A DNA stretch of 64,000 nt from Hyphomicrobiales bacterium (GCA_900473415.1 UCLR01000007.1:248001-312000), one strand, 5' to 3'; numbered from the stretch's first letter, positions 29,831-40,323 are shown. Made by a program: numbers and translations. Notes: generated by a model from the sequence alone, not told the origin.

Positions 29831-30739
29831 TCAGCGCTTCAGGTTGACGACCACCACGCCCGCGAGCGCCATGGCCCCGCCGATGATGCCGAACAAGGTC
29901 GGCACCTCGCCGAGCCAGAGGAAGCCCATCAGCGTCGCCATCGGCGGGACGCAGTACTGGAAGTTGGCGGCGCGGGCTGCCGGCAGGCGCGAGAGCGTGA
30001 TCGCCCAGGTGCCATAGGCGATCAGGCTCGGCACCGCAGCGAGATAGACGACCGACCAGAAGGAGATGGCCGGCGCGACCTGCGCCTGCGCGATCGCGCC
30101 CGGCAGGAAGGGCAGCAGCACGAAGCCGCCGATCGCCTGGTTCCAGGCTGCGACATGGAGCGGCTTGTAGCGGGCGAATAGCGGCTTCTGCACCACGGTG
30201 GTGATGGCGTTGCAGAAGGCCGCGCCCAGGATCAGCAGCACGCTCATCCCGATCTCGACATCGAGCCCCTTGCCGAACGCGATCACGGCGATGCCGGCGA
30301 AGGACAGCGCCGTGCCGAGCCAGGCGGTGAGGCTGAAGCGCTCGCCGAGGATCAGCATGGCGAGCACGGCCGTCATGATCGGGTTGGTGTTGATGATGAA
30401 GGCGGCAGGGCCGGCCGGCACGACACGCTGGCCGAAATTCAGCAGCAGCGCGTAGCCCGCGATGAAGATCACGCCGCCGACGAGAAAGCGCCAGATGTCG
30501 GCGCGCTCGGGCAGCTTGGCCCGCGTCGCTATGAGGAAGAGCGCGGCCGGTGTGCCCGCCAGCGCAAAGCGCAGCGCAGCCATCTCAGCCGGACCGAAGC
30601 CAGCGAGCCCGGCGCGGATCGCCGGGAAGGAGGACGCCCACGCCGTGACCGTGAAGGCAACGGTGAAGACCAGCGTCGGGTCGAGACGCGGGGCGCTCGA
30701 CGCGGCCACGGCGGGATTGGTGGAGGCGGTGGAGGACAT
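29831..30739 (-). CDS. EamA/DMT family transporter
   Basis: A 302-residue inner-membrane protein with ten helices in two EamA repeats. The first repeat has TAWASSFPAIRAGLAGFGPAEMAALRF, and the end of repeat one is NFGQRVVPAGPAAFIINTNPIMTAVLAMLILGE. The second repeat ends VPPMATLMGFLWLGEVPTLFGIIGGAMALAGV. Such carriers export amino acids or other metabolites. The start at 30739 (MSSTAST) replaces a longer frame that would run across the promoter of the divergent LysR gene. Regulation by that LysR protein is likely. Confidence 0.9.
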   Translation of the reverse strand: MSSTASTNPAVAASSAPRLDPTLVFTVAFTVTAWASSFPAIRAGLAGFGPAEMAALRFALAGTPAALFLIATRAKLPERADIWRFLVGGVIFIAGYALLLNFGQRVVPAGPAAFIINTNPIMTAVLAMLILGERFSLTAWLGTALSFAGIAVIAFGKGLDVEIGMSVLLILGAAFCNAITTVVQKPLFARYKPLHVAAWNQAIGGFVLLPFLPGAIAQAQVAPAISFWSVVYLAAVPSLIAYGTWAITLSRLPAARAANFQYCVPPMATLMGFLWLGEVPTLFGIIGGAMALAGVVVVNLKR

Positions 30740-30823
30740 GGCGTCGATCCGCGTTGAATGACAGGTCGCCCCGATAGACGCTTGCAGGAGCTGATTGACA
30801 AACGAACAATTGAGGCATGAGTT

Positions 30824-31762
30824 GTGAGCATGGATCACAGCTCAAACCTCCCGCCGCTGGATACGCTGCGCGCCTTCGAGGCGGCTGCGCGCACGGGCAG
30901 CTTTTCGGCTGCTGCCGAAGCGCTGAACCTGACCCATGGCGCGGTCAGCCGGCAGATCGCCAAGCTAGAGCACTGGCTCGGATTGCGGGTCTTCCTGCGG
31001 CAGGCGCGTGGGGTTTCGCTGACGCCGGAGGGGCAACGCCTTCTACAGCGCACGCAGGAGGCCTTCGCTTTGATCGCGGACACCTCCGAGCGCTGGCGCG
31101 AGGCGCGGGGGGCGTCGGTCGTCCGGGTCAGCGCGCCGCCGTCGGTCTGTTCGCTCTGGCTGATGCCGCGCCTTGCTGTTCTGGAGGCGGGGCAGCCGTC
31201 GCTGCGCATCGTGCTGCAGGTCGAGCACCGGAAGGTCGATTTCGAAGAGGAGGGGGTAGACCTCGGGATACGTTGCGGGCGGGGTGGCGCGCCGGACCGG
31301 CTCTCGCTCAAGCTCTTCGAGGAATGGTGCTTTCCGGTCGCCTCCCCGCAGCTCGCCGCTGCGATCGGGGAGGGGGCGCCGCAGCGGCTGCTGGCGCATC
31401 CGCTGATCCACGATTCGGACGCGTCCGGCTGGAAGGCCTGGTTCGCCGCGCAGGGGCTCGACTACCGTCCACGCCCGCAGGACCGGCGTTTCGAAGACTA
31501 TAATCTCGTGCTCGACGCCGCGGCCCATGGCCTCGGCATCGCGCTGGCGCGGCCGCCCTTGGCGCGCGAACAGCTTGAAACGGGGCGGATCGTGCGGGTC
31601 GATGCGCGCGAGGCGCTCAACCCGGTTTCCTACTGGCTCGACCGGCCGTTCGGGGCGCTCAGGCCCTCTGCGGCAGCGTTGGCCGAGCGCATCGCCCGGC
31701 AGGCCGGGGTGCCGGGGCTGCAGATCGAGGCTTTCCTCAACCGGGAGGCGCGGGCGGCGTGA
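30824..31762 (+). CDS. LysR-type regulator, GcvA-like
   Basis: A 312-residue regulator. The helix-turn-helix is PPLDTLRAFEAAARTGSFSAAAEALNLTHGAVSRQIAKLE, typical of the GcvA group (H-G-A-V-S-R). The effector domain contains LWLMPRLAVLE and GVDLGIRCGRGG. GAGG at 30812-30815 lies 8 bases before the GTG at 30824; the ATG at 30830 is an alternative. Divergence from the DMT exporter, 84 bases apart, suggests it activates export of a metabolite that also acts as effector. Confidence 0.9.
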   Translation: MSMDHSSNLPPLDTLRAFEAAARTGSFSAAAEALNLTHGAVSRQIAKLEHWLGLRVFLRQARGVSLTPEGQRLLQRTQEAFALIADTSERWREARGASVVRVSAPPSVCSLWLMPRLAVLEAGQPSLRIVLQVEHRKVDFEEEGVDLGIRCGRGGAPDRLSLKLFEEWCFPVASPQLAAAIGEGAPQRLLAHPLIHDSDASGWKAWFAAQGLDYRPRPQDRRFEDYNLVLDAAAHGLGIALARPPLAREQLETGRIVRVDAREALNPVSYWLDRPFGALRPSAAALAERIARQAGVPGLQIEAFLNREARAA

Positions 31763-31779
31763 GCCGTTGATGCGGTGGC

Positions 31780-32205
31780 TTAGCCCGCGCTATGGCGCGG
31801 GGCGGCGATCTCGCCGCGCTGGCTGGCGCGGGCCATCTCGAAGCTGTCGGCGATGCGGCGGGCCCGAACGATGAAGGCCTCGGCGATTTCGGGCGGGCAG
31901 AGTTCGCGCGCCGTCGCTTCGAACAACTCCAGCCAGCGGTCAAAATGAGCGCCCGTCAGGGGCAGGATCAGATGCGGGCGCATCGGCCGGCCCTGATAGC
32001 GGCCGGTGCGCAGCATCACGCTGCTCCAGAAATCGGTGATCTTGCCGATATGGTCGTCCCAATCGGCGACCGCCGCTTCGAAGACGGGCCCGATCAGGTC
32101 GTCTCGCCGCGCGCGGTCATAGAAGGTGCCCACGAGCAGGGCGATCATCGGCTCGCGCAGATCGGGATGGGCTGCGCCGGGGCGGGTGAGGGGATTGTCG
32201 GTCAT
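31780..32205 (-). CDS. group III truncated haemoglobin
   Basis: A 141-residue globin of the TrHb3 class. The B-helix/CD region is LLVGTFYDRARRDDLIGPVF, and the E-helix tract HIGKITDFWSSVMLRTGRYQGRPM is characteristic. The proximal His is in LTGAHFDRWLELF. Group III proteins have been tied to NO or oxygen handling under low oxygen. The extra C-terminal tail (SQRGEIAAPRHSAG) is short and polar. It is the downstream neighbour of the tyrA-like gene, with 51 bases between. Confidence 0.93.
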   Translation of the reverse strand: MTDNPLTRPGAAHPDLREPMIALLVGTFYDRARRDDLIGPVFEAAVADWDDHIGKITDFWSSVMLRTGRYQGRPMRPHLILPLTGAHFDRWLELFEATARELCPPEIAEAFIVRARRIADSFEMARASQRGEIAAPRHSAG

Positions 32206-32256
32206 CGTCTGGGCATTCGATTGTCGTTGTAATGTCGCGTGCCGGCGCAGGGAACG

Positions 32257-33075
32257 CTAGGCCTGCGCCGCCTCTGCGACCTTGTGAGGCAGGGGGCGCC
32301 TTGTCTGTTCGTCTCCATGTGCGCCGCTCTCCAGAAAGAGCCGCATCTCCTCCGCCAGGGCGAAAAAGCGGTCGCGCACGGCCTTCGCGTGCGGATTGGC
32401 GCGCTCGATCGCCATGAAGACATTCGGCGCGTCGTGCCGGACCATCTCGATCGCCTGCATCAAGAGGTCGAAGCTCGCCGTCGTCATGTGCTGCGGCAGC
32501 GGCTCCATCCGTACCAGGATCTTGGCGATGAGATGGGTCAGGCCCTGCACCATCGCGACCTCGCGATCATGCGCATCGGGCGTCGTGACGATGACCTTCA
32601 GGCCAAGCACACGGCGCAAGAAGGCAGCGATGCGTGGCGTGCTGCCACCGCGGATGGGGCAGAGCGCGATCTTCAGGCCGGCCACGCCATGACGGGCGCT
32701 CTGCGGGCCGAAGAGCGGATGCGTGCCGATGATCTCGACATGCTCCGGCAGCCCTTCCTGCATCGTCCGCGCCGGCCCGATCTTCACCGAGCCGACATCC
32801 AGCACGATGGCTCCGGCCTTCAGACGCGGGCCGAGCGCTGCAAGGGCCTCCGGGATCGCTGCGACCGGCACGGCGAGGATGACGAGATCGCAGGCAGCGA
32901 CCTCGGCCACATCGGCAGGTTCCAGCCCCTTGCCGGAGGGATCGCGCGGGGGAGGGTTCTCGGGATCGCAGACGCGCAGGGAAAAAAGCGGCTGGAGATG
33001 ACGGGCCATCAGGCGGCCGAAGGCGCCGAAGCCCATGATGCCGATGGTGGAGAGGTTTCTGATCTGGGAAGACAT
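32257..33075 (-). CDS. prephenate/arogenate dehydrogenase family protein
   Basis: A 272-residue TyrA-type enzyme for tyrosine synthesis. The Rossmann motif is TIGIMGFGAFGRLMARHL at residues 10-27. The catalytic region has VLDVGSVKIGPARTMQEGL and the key His in IIGTHPLFGPQSARHG. The C-terminal helical domain contains DREVAMVQGLTHLIAKIL. There is no chorismate mutase or ACT domain, so it belongs to the short arogenate/prephenate dehydrogenase group. A possible leader peptide with two Tyr codons and a hairpin lie between its promoter and start (33120-33249), which supports a role in tyrosine synthesis. Confidence 0.92.
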   Translation of the reverse strand: MSSQIRNLSTIGIMGFGAFGRLMARHLQPLFSLRVCDPENPPPRDPSGKGLEPADVAEVAACDLVILAVPVAAIPEALAALGPRLKAGAIVLDVGSVKIGPARTMQEGLPEHVEIIGTHPLFGPQSARHGVAGLKIALCPIRGGSTPRIAAFLRRVLGLKVIVTTPDAHDREVAMVQGLTHLIAKILVRMEPLPQHMTTASFDLLMQAIEMVRHDAPNVFMAIERANPHAKAVRDRFFALAEEMRLFLESGAHGDEQTRRPLPHKVAEAAQA

Positions 33076-33119
33076 CGCTTGGGTCCGGTGAGGGCCGCGA
33101 TGTCGGAGGTGAGCCTGAT

Positions 33120-33144
33120 TTCAACCGCCATCGCGGCGGTTGAA
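33120..33144 (-). promoter_or_regulatory. attenuator-like hairpin in the leader of the tyrA homologue
   Basis: TTCAACCGCC and GGCGGTTGAA form a perfect 10-bp stem with a 5-base loop. Its 5' arm (on the minus strand) can instead pair with GGCGGT at 33157-33162, which lies just after the leader-peptide stop codon, so two exclusive structures exist. No T run follows, so the output might be Rho-dependent or translational. It begins 45 bases upstream of the start codon. Confidence 0.6.
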
Positions 33145-33163
33145 CATGGGAATGCCACCGCCT

Positions 33164-33214
33164 CTATGAGGACGGGGCGTAATAGCTGCGGAGCTGGGCC
33201 ATCAGGCTGGTCAT
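33164..33214 (-). CDS. putative Tyr-Tyr leader peptide
   Basis: A 16-residue frame reading M-T-S-L-M-A-Q-L-R-S-Y-Y-A-P-S-S, ending in TAG. Two adjacent Tyr codons (TAT TAC) precede the only other open region before a tyrosine-synthesis gene. The ATG lies where the transcript should start, so it would be translated as a leaderless message. The trpL leader of Sinorhizobium is also leaderless. The codons for L-R (CTCCGC) can partly pair with the GGCGGT segment behind the stop, giving a classical 1:2, 2:3, 3:4 attenuator layout. That it is translated is inference. Confidence 0.55.
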   Translation of the reverse strand: MTSLMAQLRSYYAPSS

Positions 33215-33219
33215 GCGCC

Positions 33220-33249
33220 GTATAAGACCTGCGGCGCGGGCGCTGTCAA
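33220..33249 (-). promoter_or_regulatory. sigma-70 promoter for leader peptide and tyrA homologue
   Basis: On the minus strand TTGACA (33244-33249) and TTATAC (33220-33225) are 18 bases apart, near-consensus boxes. The start point 6 bases after the -10 box is the A of the leader ATG at 33214. The -35 box overlaps the stop codon of the NIPSNAP gene. Confidence 0.75.
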
Positions 33250-33575
33250 TCGAGAGCGGGCGAATAGTCGGTCGGCTTCATCATGCGATCCTCGATCGCG
33301 CCGACCATGTCGCCATGCTCGATCTTGGTGACGCGCTTGATCTCGCTCCACTCCGAATCGGCCATGAAGCTCGCCCAGGCCTTCGTCTTGGTCTCGATGT
33401 CGGGCCAGGCGAGGATATAGGCGAACTCGGTGCGCCCGGCGCTCGCCGTCTCCCACATCGCCACGATCCTGAAGCCGTGGCGCGCCATGATGCGGGCGGC
33501 GTGGTCGCGGAAGCGGGCATGGAAGGCCGCCTTGTTGCGCTCGAAGATCTCGTAGATGCGCAACTGGTGGATCAT
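33246..33575 (-). CDS. NIPSNAP family protein
   Basis: A 109-residue cytoplasmic protein with a dimeric ferredoxin-like alpha/beta fold. Recognisable parts are MIHQLRIYEIFERNKAAFHARF at the start, FRIVAMWETASAGRTEFAYILAW in the centre and WASFMADSEWSEIKR. NIPSNAP proteins have no assigned catalytic role in bacteria. It lies 27 bases downstream of carA on the same strand and may be read through from it. The promoter of the tyrA leader sits at its 3' end. Confidence 0.88.
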   Translation of the reverse strand: MIHQLRIYEIFERNKAAFHARFRDHAARIMARHGFRIVAMWETASAGRTEFAYILAWPDIETKTKAWASFMADSEWSEIKRVTKIEHGDMVGAIEDRMMKPTDYSPALD

Positions 33576-33602
33576 GCCTGCCTCCGCTCGTCGCGGCGGC
33601 CG

Positions 33603-34811
33603 TCAGGCCGCCTTCTTGCCCTTCTCCGCCGCCATCAGCTCGACGAAGCGGGTGAAGAGATAGTGGCTGTCCTGCGGTCCGGGGGAAGCTTCCGGGTGGT
33701 GCTGGACGCTGAAGGCCGGGCGGTCGGTCAGGGCGAGGCCGCTGTTCGAGCCGTCGAAGAGCGAGACATGGGTCTCGACCGCATTCGCTGGCAGGCTCGC
33801 CGGATCGACCGCGAAGCCGTGGTTCATCGAGACGATCTCGACCTTGCCGGTGGTCTTGTCCTGCACGGGGTGGTTCGCGCCGTGGTGGCCCTGCTTCATC
33901 TTCATGGTCTGGCCGCCGATGGCGAGCGCCATCATCTGGTGGCCGAGGCAGATGCCGAAGGTCGGGACTTTCTTGTCCAGCAACTCCTTGATGACCGGCA
34001 CGGCATATTCGCCGGTTGCTGCCGGGTCGCCGGGGCCGTTCGAGAGGAAGACGCCATCGGGCTTGAGCGCCAGGATGTCCTCGGCGGTGGCCGTCGAAGG
34101 CACGACGGTGACGTCGCAGCCGGCCTTGGCGAGCAGGCGCAGGATGTTGCGCTTCACGCCGTAGTCGATGGCGACGACCTTGTAGCTGGCGGTCTCGCGC
34201 TTGCCGTAGCCCGCCGGCCAGATCCAGGGCGTCTCGTTCCAGTCATAGCGCTGGGCGGCGGTGACGATCGGCACGAGGTCGAGCCCGGCCATGTCGGGGA
34301 GTTCCGCCGCCTGCTTCTTGAGGCGGGCGATATCGAAGACGCCGTTCGGGTTATGGGCGAGGATCGCGTTCGGCATGCCCTTGTCGCGGATCAGCGCGGT
34401 CAGGGCGCGGGTGTCGACGCCGCAGATGCCGACGATGTTGCGCGCCTTCAGCCAGGCGTCGAAATGCCGGTTCGCGCGCCAGCTCGAGGGCTCGGTGATC
34501 GCGGCATGGAGCACGCAACCGCGCACGCCGGAGGAGGCGGCGGCGTTCACCGTCTCGGTATCTTCCTCGTTCACGCCGACATTGCCGATATGCGGGAAGG
34601 TGAAGGTGACGATCTGCCCGGCATAGGAGGGATCCGTCAGGATCTCCTGATAGCCGGTCATCGCCGTGTTGAAGCAGACCTCGCCCGGCGCTTCGCCCAC
34701 GGCGCCGAGGCCGAAGCCTTCCAGCACCGTGCCATCGGCGAGCACGAGGAGCGCGGTCGCGCGCGGTTCGGTCCAGCCGTCGTCGGCGGGGTTTCCTTCG
34801 GAAGCGGTCAT
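33603..34811 (-). CDS. carA: carbamoyl-phosphate synthase small subunit
   Basis: A 402-residue glutaminase subunit that supplies ammonia to CarB. The N-terminal CPSase_sm domain has ALLVLADGTVLEGFG and NTAMTGYQEILTDPSYAGQIV. The class I amidotransferase domain has the nucleophile Cys in PTFGICLGHQMMALAIGG and the His/Glu pair in FSVQHHPEASPG. The ATG at 34811 (MTASEGNPADD) is chosen; the frame stays open much further upstream but overlaps the divergent yqeY promoter. The partner carB is at 18506-21823 in this window. Confidence 0.98.
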   Translation of the reverse strand: MTASEGNPADDGWTEPRATALLVLADGTVLEGFGLGAVGEAPGEVCFNTAMTGYQEILTDPSYAGQIVTFTFPHIGNVGVNEEDTETVNAAASSGVRGCVLHAAITEPSSWRANRHFDAWLKARNIVGICGVDTRALTALIRDKGMPNAILAHNPNGVFDIARLKKQAAELPDMAGLDLVPIVTAAQRYDWNETPWIWPAGYGKRETASYKVVAIDYGVKRNILRLLAKAGCDVTVVPSTATAEDILALKPDGVFLSNGPGDPAATGEYAVPVIKELLDKKVPTFGICLGHQMMALAIGGQTMKMKQGHHGANHPVQDKTTGKVEIVSMNHGFAVDPASLPANAVETHVSLFDGSNSGLALTDRPAFSVQHHPEASPGPQDSHYLFTRFVELMAAEKGKKAA

Positions 34812-34979
34812 GTCTATGTCTCGGTCCAGGCCGCTTCTCGCGGCATTCGTGCGGGGCGGGGCACTAGCATTTCGCTCCGCCGGTCTGGAAAGCGAGCCAT
34901 AAAGAGCCGGGCGTGGCCCGTCAATCGAAGCTGGCGCAGTCCGCACCGGACAAAAGAGCAAGAGAAAAGGACGACCACC

Positions 34980-35441
34980 ATGACGAGCCTGCGCGAGCGC
35001 TTCACCGGCGACCTGAAAGAGGCGATGAAGGCCGGCGAAAAGGGCAAGGTCGGCGCGATCCGCCTGATCCAGGCGGCGCTGAAGGAAAAAGACATCGAGG
35101 CCCGCGGAGCCGGCAAGGGCGAGGCGACGGCCGAGGAAATCCTCGGCGTGCTGCAGAAGATGATCAAGCAGCGCCAGGAATCGATCGCGATCTACGACGC
35201 CAACAATCGGCCGGAGCTGGCCGAGGGCGAGCGCGTCGAAGTCGCGGTGATCTCCTCCTATCTGCCGAAGCAGATGTCGGATGACGAGGTGAAGGCCGCA
35301 ATCGACAAGGCCATTGCCGAGACCGGCGCGACCGCCGTGAAGGACATGGGCAAGGTCATCGGCGTGCTGCGCGGCGCCTATGCCGGCCAAATGGACTTCG
35401 GCAAGGTCAGCCCGATGGTGAAGGCGGCGCTGGGCGGTTGA
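34980..35441 (+). CDS. GatB/YqeY domain-containing protein
   Basis: A 153-residue helical protein. SLRERFTGDLKEAMKAGEKGKVGAIRLIQAALKEKDIE at the N-terminus and VISSYLPKQMSDDEVKAAI in the middle are the family core. The fold is that of the GatB tail domain that binds tRNA, but the free-standing form is of unknown function. The arrangement carA-divergent-yqeY-dnaG-rpoD is conserved in Rhizobiales. AAGG with a short spacer stands before the ATG. Confidence 0.93.
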   Translation: MTSLRERFTGDLKEAMKAGEKGKVGAIRLIQAALKEKDIEARGAGKGEATAEEILGVLQKMIKQRQESIAIYDANNRPELAEGERVEVAVISSYLPKQMSDDEVKAAIDKAIAETGATAVKDMGKVIGVLRGAYAGQMDFGKVSPMVKAALGG

Positions 35442-35466
35442 GCAGCGCCGGTCGCGAACTTAAGTC

Positions 35467-35575
35467 CGTCATGGCCGGGCTTGACCCGACCATCTCGGAA
35501 ACCAGCGCGCTTTCGTCTTGAGGTTCTCGGGTCTGCGCGTCGCGTCGCCCGAGGACGGCGCCTGCGGGCGACGAA
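35467..35575. repeat. interspersed palindromic repeat, family 2, copy D
   Basis: It begins CGTCATGGCCGGGCTTGACC and contains GCGTCGCCCGAGGACGGCGC with a partly complementary tail (GCCTGCGGGCGACG). It occupies half of the yqeY-dnaG gap and shares its first about 28 bases with the right end, inverted, of the block at 11578-11667. Confidence 0.55.
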
Positions 35576-35672
35576 GTCACTCTGGCGGCTGCGCTGTGGA
35601 TATTGCCGACAAGCTTTGTCGCAGCCGTGTTCGAGGTTGGCTTTCCGATGCTTAGGGGCCACATCAGAAAAT

Positions 35673-37571
35673 ATGAAATTCCCGCCCTCCGTCCTTGAGG
35701 AGATCAAGGCGCGGCTGCCGGTTTCGGCGGTCGTGGGTAAACGCGTGCGCCTGCAGAAGGCGGGGCGCGAATGGAAGGGGCTCTCGCCCTTCAATGCCGA
35801 GAAGACGCCGTCCTTCTTCGTCAACGACCAGAAGGCCTCCTTCTTCGATTTCTCCTCCGGCAAGAACGGCGACATCTTCAAATTCGTGATGGAGACCGAA
35901 GGGCTCTCCTTCCCCGAGGCGGTCGAAAAGCTCGCGGCCGAGGCCGGGGTGACGCTGCCGAAGATCACGGCTGAGGCGCAGGTCCAGGAGGAGCGGCGCA
36001 AGGGGCTGCACGAAATCCTGGAGATCGCGGCGACATTCTTCGAGGCCGAGCTGATGGCCGATCGCGGCGCGGCGGCGCGGCGCTACCTCGCTTCGCGCGG
36101 GTTGGACGGGGAGGCCCGTACGCGCTTCCGGCTTGGCTATGGGCCGGCCGATCGCTTCGCGCTGCGCGACCATCTGGCGGGGAAGGGCGTGCCGGCCGAG
36201 CTGATGATGGAAGCAGGGCTCTTGGTGCATGGCGAGGAGATCGCCGTGCCTTACGATCGCTTCCGCGACCGCATCATGTTCCCGATCCACGATGCGCGTG
36301 GGCGGGTCGTCGCCTTCGGCGGGCGGGCTATGAGTTCGGAGGTGGCGGCGAAATACCTCAATTCCCCCGAGACGCCGCTCTTCCACAAGGGCCATCTGCT
36401 GTTCAACCACCACAATGCCCGCAAGGCCGCGCATGACTTAAGCCAGGTCATCGTGGTCGAGGGCTATGTCGACGTCATCGCCATGTCGCTCTCGGGCTTC
36501 CCGCAGACGGTGGCGCCGCTCGGCACCGCGCTGACCGAGGACCAGCTCGGCCTGCTCTGGCGCATGGCGGACGAGCCGGTGATCTGCCTCGACGGCGACA
36601 AGGCGGGACGCAAGGCCGCCAGCCGCGCGATCGATCTGGCGCTGCCGCTGCTGGAGCCGGGCAAGTCGCTCTCCTTCGCTTTGCTGCCGGACGGGCAGGA
36701 CCCGGACGATCTCGCCCGCTCGGGTGGGCGGCAGGCCATCGCCGAGGTGCTCTCGGCGGCGCGCCCGCTGGTCGACATGCTCTGGCAGCGCGAGGTCGAG
36801 GCCGGGCCGCTGGATACGCCCGAGCGCCGCGCCGCTTTCGAGCGCCGGCTGAAGGAGCCGCTATCGCAGATCCGCGACGAGACGACCCGCAAGCACTATC
36901 GGCGCGAGATGGACGAACGGCTGGCGCAGCTTTTCACCAGCTCCGCCCCAGCGCGGCCCGAGCGCGGTGGGCGCGACGGCAATTTCCAGCGCGGTCGCGG
37001 CGGGGCAGGGGGCGGGCGCGGCGGCTTCCGCCAGGTTCCGCCATGGCTCGCAGGGCCGCTCAAGGCGTCGAGCGCGCTGACCCAGTCACGGCTGGTGACG
37101 AAGCTGCGCGGGGAAGATGTGCGGGAGGCCTTCATCCTGCTGGCGCTGGGGAGCCATCCCGAGCTCATCCTGCGCTTTGCCGACGAGATCGCAGAGCTGT
37201 CGCTAGATGGGCCGGCGGCGGAACGTTTCCGGCAGGCGCTGCTCGATGCCGTGGAAGGGACGGTCGATCACGAGGCGTTGGCGAATCGGCTTGCCCAGCC
37301 GCGTGTGAAGGAGGCTCGGAGCCAGCTTCTGGCGGTGACGGGACCGGCCGAGCGACGCAAATTGACGCAAGGCGCTGATCCTGAATCGGTTTTTGACTCG
37401 ATTCATCAGGCCATCGTCTTGCATCATCGCGCGCGAACGCTAAATAGCGAGTTGAGAGCAGCCGAGCGCGCATTGGCTGACGATGCGACCGAAGCCAATT
37501 TCGCCTGGATCAAGGATGTGAAGGCCCGCCTCGATACGATCGATGGCACCGAGGCCATGTCCGAGGATTGA
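35673..37571 (+). CDS. dnaG: DNA primase
   Basis: A 632-residue primase that makes RNA primers at the replication fork. The TOPRIM core has IVVEGYVDVIAMSLSGF and the acidic VICLDGDKAGRKAASRA. The N-terminal domain aligns with zinc-finger primases (REWKGLSPFNAEKTPSF, FFDFSSGKNGDIFKF), but all four ligands are replaced: in E. coli numbering C40 to Ser, H43 to Asn, C61 to Asp, C64 to Ser. The same loss is familiar in some Hyphomicrobiales. A Gly/Arg-rich linker (GGRDGNFQRGRGGAGGGRGGF) precedes the C-terminal DnaB-binding helices. rpoD follows 195 bases later. Confidence 0.97.
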   Translation: MKFPPSVLEEIKARLPVSAVVGKRVRLQKAGREWKGLSPFNAEKTPSFFVNDQKASFFDFSSGKNGDIFKFVMETEGLSFPEAVEKLAAEAGVTLPKITAEAQVQEERRKGLHEILEIAATFFEAELMADRGAAARRYLASRGLDGEARTRFRLGYGPADRFALRDHLAGKGVPAELMMEAGLLVHGEEIAVPYDRFRDRIMFPIHDARGRVVAFGGRAMSSEVAAKYLNSPETPLFHKGHLLFNHHNARKAAHDLSQVIVVEGYVDVIAMSLSGFPQTVAPLGTALTEDQLGLLWRMADEPVICLDGDKAGRKAASRAIDLALPLLEPGKSLSFALLPDGQDPDDLARSGGRQAIAEVLSAARPLVDMLWQREVEAGPLDTPERRAAFERRLKEPLSQIRDETTRKHYRREMDERLAQLFTSSAPARPERGGRDGNFQRGRGGAGGGRGGFRQVPPWLAGPLKASSALTQSRLVTKLRGEDVREAFILLALGSHPELILRFADEIAELSLDGPAAERFRQALLDAVEGTVDHEALANRLAQPRVKEARSQLLAVTGPAERRKLTQGADPESVFDSIHQAIVLHHRARTLNSELRAAERALADDATEANFAWIKDVKARLDTIDGTEAMSED

Positions 37572-37765
37572 GAGCCCAGCGAATGGCGGGAGCCCGCACC
37601 ATGTGCGCAAGCTGTCGGGTGGTTCACGATTCGTCAACGACGTTTGGTGCCATCTGCGAAGGGTGAATCAGATGGGTGAGCGCGCCGGGCCTGCGGTCGC
37701 GCCGCCCCTTTATGCGTCGGTATGACTGTCTCGTCATGTCCAACGCGAGTGCGGAGCGCTGATAT

Positions 37766-39781
<2,016 letters not shown>

Positions 39782-39791
39782 GATCGAAAAA

Positions 39792-39814
39792 GGGCGCCGA
39801 AGGCGCCCTTTTTT
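39792..39814 (+). terminator. Rho-independent terminator of rpoD
   Basis: GGGCGCC and GGCGCCC form a 7-bp GC stem with a GAA loop, followed by TTTTTT at 39809-39814, 11 bases after the stop codon. Confidence 0.93.
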
Positions 39815-39840
39815 ATGTTCGGTGTCGAAGCACGGGGGGC

Positions 39841-40323
39841 TCAAAGTGTCCGGGCCAGAGCCACCAATTGCTCCCACGCCGTGGCCCAGCCCTGGTGGAA
39901 CCCCATTTCCTCGTGCTTCTTCTTGTCCTCGGCGTCCTTGTGGATCGCGCGGGCGATGTAGAGTGTGCCCGTGGCGGTGGGCGAGATCGAGACCGAGCCG
40001 GTCATGAAGCCGCCCTCATGCGGGCGATAGCCCGGGCCGAGCGCGTCGGTGAAGGCGAGGAACGTCTCGGGGATCACCGCCAGCACACAGCCCGTATTGT
40101 CGTGCTTCTCGCCATCCGGCCCTTCCATCACCGTGCGGAAAATGCCGCCGGGGCGCAGATCGAGCTCGCAGGCCGTCGTGCGCCAGGGTCTGGGGCAGAA
40201 CCACTGCATCAGGAGTTTCGGCTCGGTCCAGGCACGCCAGATCAGGCGCGGCGGCACATCGACTTCACGCTTCAGTTCGAGATCGAGAGCAGGGTCGAAG
40301 ACGGTCGCATGCGTGTCGGTCAT
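39841..40323 (-). CDS. SRPBCC family protein (AHSA1-like)
   Basis: A 160-residue START-like domain protein. LELKREVDVPPRLIWRAWTEPKLLMQWFCPRP is the opening, and the hydrophobic pocket strands include ACELDLRPGGIFRTVMEGPDG and FLAFTDALG. These proteins bind small hydrophobic ligands; roles are rarely known. Its ATG overlaps the stop of the upstream ArsR-type gene by 4 bases (ATGA), so the pair is translationally coupled, the very common ArsR-SRPBCC pairing. Confidence 0.9.
   Translation of the reverse strand: MTDTHATVFDPALDLELKREVDVPPRLIWRAWTEPKLLMQWFCPRPWRTTACELDLRPGGIFRTVMEGPDGEKHDNTGCVLAVIPETFLAFTDALGPGYRPHEGGFMTGSVSISPTATGTLYIARAIHKDAEDKKKHEEMGFHQGWATAWEQLVALARTL

Noticed and set aside
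33118..33146. Second tiny frame (M-F-N-R-R-D-G-G) inside the tyrA leader hairpin
   Set aside because: It consists entirely of hairpin arms, has no ribosome site and no regulatory amino acids; coincidence is the simpler reading.
33213..35441. Plus-strand frame of 742 codons ending in the yqeY gene
   Set aside because: Only the last 153 codons are protein-like (yqeY); the rest is antisense to carA.
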